This document shows positions 1-7,097 of a stretch of 64,000 nt of DNA, piece by piece (positions within the stretch are counted from its first letter, which is position 1; each line of letters starts with the position of its first letter). The notes under the pieces were generated by a model that had not been told where the DNA came from, searched no databases, and saw only the letters and a list, made by a program, of their open reading frames with translations. Source of the stretch: DTKD01 sp050948905 (GTDB taxonomy: Bacteria > Armatimonadota > UBA5829); the NCBI GenBank assembly GCA_050948905.1, contig JBMNES010000001.1, forward strand, positions 2,356,001 through 2,420,000. The letters run 5' to 3'. A program made the position numbers and the translations under genes.

Positions 1-3
1 CCC

Positions 4-1029
4 ATGCGCACAATCAGATTTGGCCTGATCGCTATTATCGCCGTTGCGGTGCTGATTTCGGCACTCGCAGGCTGTGGGCGAAAAGGACTAATCAACGTCA
101 ACGGCCAGAAACTCACCAAAGACGAGTTTTATCTGAAGCTCGAACGAGTGCCCGTGCAGACAATAAAAGGCGGCAAACAAGTCGCTATCCCAGCCGGACA
201 GTATGTTATTGAGCAGATGATTATAGAGCAGCTTCTTACCCAGCTCGCCAAAAAAGAGGGTGTAGAGGCAACAGATGAGCAGATTGCTGCCAAGCTCAAA
301 TACATTAAGACCTCCACTGGGGGTAACTTTCTGGCTCAGCTAAAGCAGCAGGGGATGAGCGAGCAGGATTGGAAACGCCAGATGGCGCTGCAGCAGACGG
401 TGGTTAACCTTATAGGAAAAGGTTCAAAGGTCACCGACGCGGACGTCAAAAGAGAGTATGACCTTGAACTCAACAAGCCTAACTCGCAGTTCAAAAAACC
501 GGAAGCTGTCTTTATCAGCGTGATAATGACCGAAACCCAGGCGAAGGCCGATAAAGCATACAAACTGCTCCAGGACGGCCAGGACTTCGGCTCTGTGGCT
601 CTGCAGCTTTCCGAGGATAAGGTGACTGCCCCTGGTCAGGGACGAGTCGGATGGGTTTCGAAGAATATGGACGTTGTGCCGCAGGCCATTCGAGACGCAG
701 CGTTTGCAACTGGAGCCGGCAAGTATACCAAGCCGTTTAAGGTAACGGACAAAGCATCGACCGCGTGGATCATTCTCAGAGCCGACAGCAAGCGACCCGC
801 CAGCACGGATCGCTACGAAGATGTCAAGGAAATGATCAAGGAGCAGATGTCCATGAAAGCGGCGGACCGCAAGCCGTTTGAGGAGATGCTAAAGAAATTT
901 ATGGCAGACTCAAAAATCACTGTGAACGCTGAGCGTTACAAGAGTGTGCCCGAAATGATGAAAAAGAACGCTGGCGTGGCGGCTGATTTGGCGGGCGGAA
1001 ACAAAGCCAACGCAGGCGCCGAAAAATAA
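4..1029 (+). CDS. Parvulin-type peptidyl-prolyl isomerase lipoprotein (PrsA/SurA-like)
   Basis: Probable envelope foldase that isomerises proline bonds in exported proteins. The 341-residue product opens with a lipoprotein signal: a charged start (MRTIRF), a hydrophobic run and the lipobox L21-A-G-C24, so the mature protein should be lipid-anchored at C24. Residues about 30-160 look like the helical SurA-type N-terminal region. Residues about 165-275 carry the rotamase pattern, including QDFGSVALQLSED and GRVGWVSKNMD. The last 70 residues are highly charged. The next gene is dsbD, another factor for folding of exported proteins, which suits the role. The ATG lies three bases from the window edge, so its ribosome site and any upstream partner cannot be seen. 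Whether it is closer to PrsA or SurA is not settled. Confidence 0.85.
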   Translation: MRTIRFGLIAIIAVAVLISALAGCGRKGLINVNGQKLTKDEFYLKLERVPVQTIKGGKQVAIPAGQYVIEQMIIEQLLTQLAKKEGVEATDEQIAAKLKYIKTSTGGNFLAQLKQQGMSEQDWKRQMALQQTVVNLIGKGSKVTDADVKREYDLELNKPNSQFKKPEAVFISVIMTETQAKADKAYKLLQDGQDFGSVALQLSEDKVTAPGQGRVGWVSKNMDVVPQAIRDAAFATGAGKYTKPFKVTDKASTAWIILRADSKRPASTDRYEDVKEMIKEQMSMKAADRKPFEEMLKKFMADSKITVNAERYKSVPEMMKKNAGVAADLAGGNKANAGAEK

Positions 1030-1162
1030 TTGCTGATTTCCCGCGTGAGCCTTCGTGAATGCGGAGGCTCACAAACATTTATCATTTCTCGCAGTCCGAT
1101 TGTTGAGAGTTTTACAGGGCCGAGATTATGTTCATCGCCTGATCCGGTATAATACACCCGCC

Positions 1163-2914
1163 ATGCACACACGAAATTACACCATTATCTCATTGCTCGC
1201 AATTCTGCTCTTTGCCAATGCAGCTTGTGCCCAGATCGTCGGATTTGGTCCTACCACAAAAAATGTCACACTAAAGGGATATTTATCGGTGGACAAACTG
1301 CGCGTTGGGGATAAGTTCCGGCTGGCGGTTCAGGCCACTGTGGCGGAGGGCGCACATATCGGGGGAAGTGACAAGGACGCTGCGTATCCGACCAGGCTCA
1401 AAATAACCCCTGTGAAGGGGATCACGTTTAAGGAGCCTGTATATCCAAAATCGGAGCGCAAGAGCTTCCCTATCGCTCCGGACGAGGTGGTGCCGGTTTA
1501 CGAGGGCACGTTCACGATTTTTGTCGATGGCAAGGTAGATGCGAAGACCAAACCCGGGCCTGTAACCATCTCCGCATCCCTTGACTCACAGGCTTGTAAG
1601 GGCGAGCAGTGCTTCCCTCCGGAGACAAGCAAACTGACCCTAAAGACTGAGATCGTCGCAAAAAACGCAAAGGTCAAGCCCGTCAATAAGGAGATATTCG
1701 GAGCTACGACGAGCCAGGGCGGCGGCGAGTTAGGGGATAAACTGGCCGATACTCCTCTCGCACTACGGCTGCTGATGCTGTATGGTCTCGGGCTGCTGCT
1801 GGCTTTCACTCCATGCGTATATCCGATGGTTCCTGTTACGGTCGGTTATTTCAGCACTCAGGGTGAATCCAGAACCGGCAAGGTTGTGTTATTGGCGGCG
1901 GTGTATGTTCTGGGTTTGGCGTTGACTTACTCCATTTTGGGGGCAGTGGCGGCCAGCGCAGGCGGTGTCTTCGGCGCTGCGATGCAGACTCCTCCAGTGT
2001 TGATCGGGATAGCGCTGATATTGGTGGCGCTGGCGTTGTCTATGTTTGGCCTTTATGAACTTCAGCCGCCTGCATTTATCCAGAGCAAGGCCTCCGGCAA
2101 GAGCGGGGTATTGGGCGCATTAATTATGGGCTTAATATTCGGCATTGTGTGCGCGCCGTGTGTCGGGCCGGTCGTGCTGGGGTTAATGACTTATGTAGCC
2201 AAACTAGGTAGCCCGCTGATGGGTTTCCTTATGTTCTTCGTGCTGTCCATCGGCCTTGGGACTCCTCTTTTCGCTCTTGCGGCATTTTCGGCTAAGCTGC
2301 CTCTGCCTGGTATGTGGATGGTGGCGGTCAAAAAAGTCGCTGGGTTCTTGCTTTTGGGTGCAGCAGCTTATTTTGTCGCACCAATTCTGCCGGATTCGAT
2401 AGGCCGTTATCTTCTGCCGACTGTAGTGTTTGTCGCTGGTGTGTATCTTGGGTTCTTCGAAAAGTCGATTCGAGCCAGCAGGATCGGCAGTGGCCTGGGC
2501 AAAGCGACCAGCGTGGCTGCGGTGGTATTCGCGATAGCTCTTGTGGCACCGAAATCCGGCGCACATTCTGGTCTCGATTGGCAGCCGTATAATCCCGCCG
2601 GCCTTGCTGCAGCCACTAAATCCGGACGACCGGTTATGGTCGATTTCACGGCAAAGTGGTGTGCTGCGTGTAAGGAGCTGGAGAAGGGGCCATTCAGCGA
2701 CCAGACTGTGATCGACGCCGCTGCGAAATTCGATCGGTTGCGTGTAGATGGAACCAACACCTCAGATCCTGCTGTCAAGGCAGCGGTAAAGAAATTCTCC
2801 GTAAAGGGTTTCCCTACGGTTATCTTCATAGACTCCTCCGGCTCCGAGACCTCTCGCGTAGTAGGTTACGTAAACACAGCCGAGATTTTGAAGCATATTA
2901 AAGGCGTCAAATGA
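1163..2914 (+). CDS. dsbD: Thiol:disulfide interchange protein DsbD
   Basis: Moves reducing power from cytoplasmic thioredoxin across the membrane to periplasmic substrates. From the ATG at 1163 the product has 583 residues and a clean signal peptide (MHTRNYTIISLLAILLFANA). The N-terminal domain holds the cysteine pair in SQACKGEQCFPPE. The eight-helix transmembrane domain carries a cysteine in FTPCVYP (about C218) and the motif CAPC (about C330-C333). The C-terminal thioredoxin domain has WCAAC at about 499-503. All three redox modules are therefore intact. An in-frame ATG at 1055 would place a charged stretch before the signal peptide, so 1163 is preferred. No Shine-Dalgarno precedes 1163, but a TATAAT lies at 1148-1153, so a near-leaderless transcript is possible. 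The gene follows the foldase lipoprotein. Confidence 0.93.
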   Translation: MHTRNYTIISLLAILLFANAACAQIVGFGPTTKNVTLKGYLSVDKLRVGDKFRLAVQATVAEGAHIGGSDKDAAYPTRLKITPVKGITFKEPVYPKSERKSFPIAPDEVVPVYEGTFTIFVDGKVDAKTKPGPVTISASLDSQACKGEQCFPPETSKLTLKTEIVAKNAKVKPVNKEIFGATTSQGGGELGDKLADTPLALRLLMLYGLGLLLAFTPCVYPMVPVTVGYFSTQGESRTGKVVLLAAVYVLGLALTYSILGAVAASAGGVFGAAMQTPPVLIGIALILVALALSMFGLYELQPPAFIQSKASGKSGVLGALIMGLIFGIVCAPCVGPVVLGLMTYVAKLGSPLMGFLMFFVLSIGLGTPLFALAAFSAKLPLPGMWMVAVKKVAGFLLLGAAAYFVAPILPDSIGRYLLPTVVFVAGVYLGFFEKSIRASRIGSGLGKATSVAAVVFAIALVAPKSGAHSGLDWQPYNPAGLAAATKSGRPVMVDFTAKWCAACKELEKGPFSDQTVIDAAAKFDRLRVDGTNTSDPAVKAAVKKFSVKGFPTVIFIDSSGSETSRVVGYVNTAEILKHIKGVK

Positions 2915-2918
2915 TGAG

Positions 2919-2949
2919 GGTTGACGGTTGGCGGTTGGCGGTTGTCGAG
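2919..2949. repeat. Short GGTTGNC-type tandem repeat
   Basis: Four imperfect copies of a seven-base unit (GGTTGAC, GGTTGGC, GGTTGGC, GGTTGTC) lie directly after the dsbD stop codon. The same unit is found at 8958-8990 and 21421-21469, each time in a repeat-rich intergenic region. No coding role is apparent. Confidence 0.7.
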
Positions 2950-2954
2950 CCATG

Positions 2955-3169
2955 ATAGGTGGCAATCTCCGAATTGCCACCTCAAAGCCCAATTTGTGCG
3001 CCCTGCCGCTGAGCCTATCTCGAAGAAATCATAGGTGGCAATCTCCGAATTGCCACCTCGAAGCCCAATTTGTGCGCCCTGCCGCTGAGCCTATCTCGAA
3101 GAAATGATAGGTGGCAATCTCCGAATTGCCACCTCGAAGCCCAATTTGTACGCCCTGCCGCTGAGCCTA
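2955..3169. repeat. Three tandem copies of a 76-base unit with a CTCCGA-loop hairpin
   Basis: Units start at 2955, 3031 and 3107, so the period is exactly 76 bases and the third copy is nearly complete. Each unit begins with a perfect hairpin, 5' arm GGTGGCAAT, loop CTCCGA, 3' arm ATTGCCACC, and continues into a common tail that includes CCCAATTTGT and CCGCTGAGCC. The copies differ at only a few positions, which points to recent tandem duplication. A variant hairpin with a compensated base pair is at 9004-9027. The region sits between two plus-strand genes and has no credible open frame. Confidence 0.9.
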
Positions 3170-3171
3170 GA

Positions 3172-3217
3172 AGGTGATTTATTTCTGGTTTTCGCCCTTT
3201 TCGCGCTTTCGCGTTGT
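3172..3217. repeat. Dispersed module TTTCTGG..TTTCGCGTT
   Basis: A pyrimidine-rich stretch with TTTCTGGTTTTCGC followed by CGCGCTTTCGCGTT. Related copies occur at 9138-9185 and inside each 171-base unit at 21583-22088. The module always lies on the plus strand in this window and close to the other repeat modules. Confidence 0.7.
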
Positions 3218-3247
3218 CCCTTCTTCTCGTCATCCTAATCGCAGCAG

Positions 3248-3302
3248 TGTCATTCCGAGCCTACCCCCTGTCATTTCGAGCGCAGCGAGAAATCCGCTTT
3301 TT
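3248..3302. repeat. Dispersed element GTCATTTCGAGCGCAGCGAGAAATC
   Basis: A complete copy at 3267-3302 (starting CCTGTCATTTCGAG and ending in a CTTTTT run) is preceded by a partial copy (GTCATTCCGAGCC). The core is an imperfect dyad, with ATTTC pairing to GAAAT. Related elements are at 8824-8960, 21519-22088 and, decayed, at 10569-10680. Elements of this general form are common between genes in several bacterial phyla. Confidence 0.75.
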
Positions 3303-3531
3303 CGATGCCCAGGCCAAGCGTCCAATCTATTTCCTTCCCCCTCAACGCACATAATATGACCACTTAGCGAGAGATATGATACTGAAGCGTAAGTGACGTG
3401 ACGTCTTTTGGGTATACTAATTCTGTGATAAATAACCATAGTGGAGTTGTGTGCTCGGCTATGTTGCGCTAGTTCACAATTGTTATCTTACAAACCAGCA
3501 GCTTTGCACCCTCCACATTAGAGGTGTTGTT

Positions 3532-5172
3532 ATGTTTGGATATTCCGATCGACCATCAATCTGGTCGAGTTTAATGATAATAGCTTCCCTCGCAGTGGTG
3601 CTTGCCTTTGCGCCTGCGGCCGCATTTGCTCGTGGACCGGGCGGAGGAGGGAGTTTCGGCCGAGGAGGCGGTGGGACATTTGGAGGCGGTGGCGGTTTTC
3701 GAGGCCCCAGCTCCGGTGGAAGTTTTGGTGGTTTCAGAGGCCCCAGCGGTGGTAGCAACTTCGGTGGTTTTAGAGGGCCGAGCGGCGGCAGTTTTGGTGC
3801 CAGAGGCCCTGGCACTGGCAACTTCGGCGGTGGTTTTCGGGCGCCCAGTCCAGGCGGCAGATCTGGCGTATCGCCTGGCTTTTCCGCACCAAGACAGCCC
3901 TCGCCTTCCTCACCAAGGTTCTCCGCGCCGCGGCAGCCTTCGCCGGGTGTGCCCTCTGCTCCAAGGTTCAGCACACCACGACAGCCTTCGCCCAGCGCAC
4001 CTTCTACGCCACGGTTCACACCGCGGCAGCCTTCGACCAGCACGCCTTCCGCGCCAGGGTTCTCTACGCCACGCACCACACCCAGCGCACCTGGAGCTGG
4101 CCCTGGCGTTGGTCGACCGGTTGGACCAAGAGGTTCGGCTCCTGGCTTGACTCCTCCGACAAGGACGCGTCCGCCCAGTGGACTTCCCGGTATAAACCGA
4201 CGCGGGCCATCCGCAACGACGCCGTCCGGCACTCCGGCCACGCGCCCCACGCAGCCTCGTCGAGGCACAACAAGACCAGCCCCAGGTGAGATTGGTGGCC
4301 GAGGTCCTATAACATCTCCTTCGACCCCAGGAGTGAGACCCAGGACCCCAGGCACCCGCCCTGGTGGCCCGTCGACAAGGGCTCCTGGAATAGTAAGAAC
4401 TCCTGGTACACGAGGTCAAGCGCCGGGCACAGTCGGTCAGCGCGGCCATCAAGGACAACGCCCACGCTTCAATCCAAACCAGACTCGTCAGCAATGGAAA
4501 CAAAACTGGGACAGACACCGCGGAAACTGGCACCATTCCGGCAATTGGTCACATAAAAACCATTGGAGCTGGAATAATACCTACTTCATCGGTGGCTCGT
4601 TCTTCTATCCTGGCTTCTGGTTTGGTTTTAACTACGGCTATTGGGGGTTCAGCTACTGCGGCGCTTATTGTATCTACTCGCCGTTCTACTACTACGGCTA
4701 CCCCTACGTATATGCGCCGCGCGTCGCTGTGGTAGAGGTTCCGACATATACCTACACAACGGTGCCGGCTTCTCAATACGGCAGCGGGTATTACATGAGC
4801 CCAGGCGCATACACTGGCCTGGATGCTGCCTTGAGCGATATCCGCACCGCCTGGCTGGATGGCAGAGCGGATTTGATGATAAAGCATATCGATCCAAATA
4901 CCCAGGTCGCAATCTATCTCGATGGGGAATACTCATACTCTGTGCCTGGGTCGGATTATTCTAAGATGGTAGAAGACGCCATAGGCCACATTCGCACGGT
5001 AAGCTTCACATTTAACAAAGTAGAACGCCGATCGGATGGTGCATATATGGCCAGCGGCACACAGGAGTTTTACGACGTGAACAACAACCTTAAAAACGTC
5101 AATGTGAGCTTCACTGTCGCGCTGCAGAACTCTAATTGGGTGATTGTCGCGGCGGGTTCGTCGGAGGAATAG
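3532..5172 (+). CDS. Secreted Gly/Pro-rich low-complexity protein with a C-terminal NTF2-like domain
   Basis: Function unknown. The start at 3532 is chosen because GAGGTG lies six bases upstream and the product then begins just before a signal peptide (hydrophobic run near residues 15-35, ending AAAFA). The 546-residue protein has five parts: Gly-rich repeats of the type GGFRGPSGG; a Pro/Ser/Arg region with repeated PRQPSP and PRF words; a long basic Pro/Gly/Thr region; a His/Trp/Asn patch followed by a very aromatic stretch rich in Tyr, Phe and Trp; and a folded-looking end of about 120 residues. That end (from SDIRTAWLDGR to the stop) resembles an NTF2/SnoaL-like domain. An extended envelope or surface protein is plausible. 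Its last 41 bases overlap the convergent J-domain gene. A TATACT at 3413-3418 may be its -10 box, leaving a leader of about 110 bases. Confidence 0.7.
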   Translation: MFGYSDRPSIWSSLMIIASLAVVLAFAPAAAFARGPGGGGSFGRGGGGTFGGGGGFRGPSSGGSFGGFRGPSGGSNFGGFRGPSGGSFGARGPGTGNFGGGFRAPSPGGRSGVSPGFSAPRQPSPSSPRFSAPRQPSPGVPSAPRFSTPRQPSPSAPSTPRFTPRQPSTSTPSAPGFSTPRTTPSAPGAGPGVGRPVGPRGSAPGLTPPTRTRPPSGLPGINRRGPSATTPSGTPATRPTQPRRGTTRPAPGEIGGRGPITSPSTPGVRPRTPGTRPGGPSTRAPGIVRTPGTRGQAPGTVGQRGHQGQRPRFNPNQTRQQWKQNWDRHRGNWHHSGNWSHKNHWSWNNTYFIGGSFFYPGFWFGFNYGYWGFSYCGAYCIYSPFYYYGYPYVYAPRVAVVEVPTYTYTTVPASQYGSGYYMSPGAYTGLDAALSDIRTAWLDGRADLMIKHIDPNTQVAIYLDGEYSYSVPGSDYSKMVEDAIGHIRTVSFTFNKVERRSDGAYMASGTQEFYDVNNNLKNVNVSFTVALQNSNWVIVAAGSSEE

Positions 5173-5623
5173 TAATCGAAAAATGCCGTTCTGAAAAATC
5201 CATATCCCGAATCGGATCAGCAGCCTCGAGTTTGACGACGTTCAGCATCGGCCGAAACACGGGGCTGCGCTTATTTATAACGCTCTTGGCGATGCTGAAC
5301 ATACCGAAAGAAATGAAAAAGAAAAGCACGATCACCACACACTGAGTCAGCCAAACCGGGCAGGCGTCCTCATATATGCGAGGGCTGACCGTATATTCCA
5401 CGGATGTCCGCATTGCCATGTCAGAATCAGGAGCCAGCCGGTTAAACGGGTCTTTTATTGAGTGATATGCCTCGATGATGTCTCGCAGTCGCTGAGCTGC
5501 GACAGGGTCATTTGGGTTCCGGTCCGGGTGATTACGCAGCACACCTTCTCTGAAAGCACGTTTTACCGCACCCTGTGAAGCGCCTCTGCTGACCCCTAAA
5601 ATTTCATAGCAATCGCGCGCCAA
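5132..5623 (-). CDS. Membrane-anchored J-domain (DnaJ-like) protein
   Basis: Probable co-chaperone that stimulates an Hsp70 at the membrane. I place the start at TTG 5623, giving MARDCYEILGV, the usual J-domain opening, with AGAGGA about nine bases upstream. A GTG at 5662 would add 13 residues but has no good ribosome site and lies only about 11 bases after the predicted transcription start. Residues about 3-65 form the J domain with the essential HPD motif in NHPDRNPND. One transmembrane segment follows (CVVIVLFFFISFGMF), then a short tail of about 45 residues. There is no Gly/Phe region and no zinc finger, so this is a type III J protein and not DnaJ itself. The gene converges with, and overlaps, the low-complexity protein gene. 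Confidence 0.82.
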   Translation of the reverse strand: MARDCYEILGVSRGASQGAVKRAFREGVLRNHPDRNPNDPVAAQRLRDIIEAYHSIKDPFNRLAPDSDMAMRTSVEYTVSPRIYEDACPVWLTQCVVIVLFFFISFGMFSIAKSVINKRSPVFRPMLNVVKLEAADPIRDMDFSERHFSITIPPTNPPRQSPN

Positions 5624-5677
5624 TACGATCGATCCTCTCTGTGCAAAACTATAATCCGCCACCCGGCCACCGTCACC

Positions 5678-5708
5678 TGCATTATATCCAATAATTGTCG
5701 TAATGCAA
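5678..5708 (-). promoter_or_regulatory. Promoter of the J-domain gene with an overlapping inverted repeat
   Basis: Reading the minus strand, TTGCAT (5708-5703) and TATAAT (5686-5681) are separated by 16 bases. A perfect seven-base inverted repeat, TGCATTA at 5678-5684 and TAATGCA at 5701-5707, covers both boxes, so a bound repressor would block both. This is a candidate operator; no cognate regulator is known from the window. Confidence 0.55.
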
Positions 5709-5727
5709 GCCTGATGGGTAATCGTCG

Positions 5728-5756
5728 TTGACAGGGTATAAGACAGAGTCTATAAT
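5728..5756 (+). promoter_or_regulatory. Consensus sigma-70 promoter for the MBL-fold gene
   Basis: TTGACA at 5728-5733 and TATAAT at 5751-5756, with a 17-base spacer, form a perfect consensus promoter. Transcription would begin near 5763, giving a leader of about 45 bases before the ATG at 5807. Confidence 0.85.
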
Positions 5757-5806
5757 TCGAGAGTCACAGGAGGTCTGGCCGGTTGGCCGACGTAAGGTGA
5801 ACAGCT

Positions 5807-6463
5807 ATGAACATCAAGTTTTTAGGACACGCGTCATTTCTATTAACCACCAGCGCAGGCACGCGCATAATAACCGACCCGTTCGACCCTAACGCCTACC
5901 CAGGCGCTTTGAAATATGCACGCATCAACGAAAAGGCCGATGTGGTAACGGTGAGCCATGATCATGCAGATCATCACGCGAGCAATCTCATCGCTGGCGG
6001 GCCAATGATAATCAAAGGAAGCGGCAAGTTCGTTGCAGACGGGGTCGATATATTTGGTGTTCCGACCTACCATGACGACGAACACGGTGCGCAGCGCGGA
6101 AAGAATACAATATTTGTCTTAAGCGCCGATGGGCTTAGAGTGGCGCATTTTGGTGATTTGGGACACGTGCTGACGGGAGATCAAGCGGCGGAGGTAGGCT
6201 CTGTTGATGTAGCATTGATTCCTGTAGGGGGATTTTACACGATAGATGCGAAACAGGCTGCAAAAGTAGCTGAGCAGGTGAGCGCGCGCGTGGTTATTCC
6301 GATGCACTACAGCAACGAAAAGTGCAGTTTCCCTATTGCGAGCGTGGAGGGTTTTATCGCAGGCAAGCCAAACGTCGTGCGCAGTGGTGAGTCTGCCGTA
6401 GATGTAAACCCAGGCGAATTGCCGGCCGAGCGAACGATAATCGTGCTCGAACCCTCGCTTTAA
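5807..6463 (+). CDS. MBL-fold metal-dependent hydrolase (UlaG-like)
   Basis: A 218-residue metallo-beta-lactamase-fold hydrolase of the small stand-alone UlaG-like type; substrate unknown. It begins MNIKFLGHASFLL, typical of the family. The metal-binding signature is HDHADHH (about residues 46-52), followed by the DDEHG loop, by AHFGDLGH and by the late histidine in IPMHYSNEKC. All expected ligands are thus present. There is no signal peptide, so it should be cytoplasmic. It is driven by its own perfect promoter at 5728-5756 and AAGGTGA precedes the ATG. The following gene is on the other strand, so it is probably monocistronic. Family assignment is firm; the reaction is not. Confidence 0.88.
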   Translation: MNIKFLGHASFLLTTSAGTRIITDPFDPNAYPGALKYARINEKADVVTVSHDHADHHASNLIAGGPMIIKGSGKFVADGVDIFGVPTYHDDEHGAQRGKNTIFVLSADGLRVAHFGDLGHVLTGDQAAEVGSVDVALIPVGGFYTIDAKQAAKVAEQVSARVVIPMHYSNEKCSFPIASVEGFIAGKPNVVRSGESAVDVNPGELPAERTIIVLEPSL

Positions 6464-6492
6464 TCGCTGTTTTTGGCGGATTTATGCCGAAA

Positions 6493-6978
6493 TCAGGATA
6501 AATTGACGGGTTTGGCTTTCTCCTGCAAATAATCCACGCATCCCTGCAGCACGGTTGTCATCATGCAGCGTATTGCTTCGACGAGGCTGGGCGACCAGCC
6601 TGCGTATTCGTCGGCTGTTACGATATCCAGAGCCGCGAGATACGTGCCGATCAATTCGTGCGAGGGGACGCTCATACTGCAAATTTTGGAACAAAATCTG
6701 TGAAGCGCGGCCGCAAACGATGTGCCGCTAGTGTCACCGGAACTCAACCGGATGTAGTCGGCTATGAGTTCGGCGCGGAGGAGCTGTCGCTCCGCCGTTG
6801 TGAGCTGAGTAAATCGACTTGCTGCCAGATCGATACCCTGGTTCAGTGCCGCTGCTTCATAATCGAGCATTTTGCCGATCAGGTCACGCGCATCCGCAAG
6901 TGTCGGGCGCTGTATCACGGCTGCTGAATCTACCTTGCTGTGGCTCTGGGTCTGATTATGGCATTTTACTTGTGGCAC
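6493..6978 (-). CDS. Hypothetical helical protein, weakly RsbU N-terminal-like
   Basis: I do not recognise this gene with confidence. It encodes 161 residues from a GTG start (MPQVKCHNQTQ), with no signal peptide or membrane segment. From about residue 22 on it looks all-helical. A stretch around VPSHELIGTYLAALDIVTA, followed by two more amphipathic helices, loosely resembles the N-terminal dimerisation domain of RsbU-type phosphatases, but no phosphatase or kinase domain is attached. Cysteines are scattered without a metal-binding pattern. It is divergent from nadE and convergent with the MBL gene. The start is uncertain because no strong Shine-Dalgarno is visible; GTG codons slightly inside are possible. 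Confidence 0.55.
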   Translation of the reverse strand: MPQVKCHNQTQSHSKVDSAAVIQRPTLADARDLIGKMLDYEAAALNQGIDLAASRFTQLTTAERQLLRAELIADYIRLSSGDTSGTSFAAALHRFCSKICSMSVPSHELIGTYLAALDIVTADEYAGWSPSLVEAIRCMMTTVLQGCVDYLQEKAKPVNLS

Positions 6979-7097
6979 TTTGCTGCACCATCCTGTCTAG
7001 TCTGCGATATAGTTCAGTACAGACTGTGTTTTGGCCTGTTAAGCCAGCCATTGAACTTATCGGCAGAAATTGACAGGAACTTGAGGAGACCGAAATT

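Noticed and set aside
2955..3233. Open frames across the repeats (for example on the minus strand at 3015-3233 and at 8818-9039)
   Set aside because: They are translations of tandem repeats (NDGVCDVR-type words) or of the TTTCGCG module, without ribosome sites or family similarity.
3483..4536. Long minus-strand frames across the low-complexity gene
   Set aside because: They mirror the Gly/Pro-rich codons of the plus-strand gene, which has the signal peptide, the ribosome site and a folded C-terminal domain.
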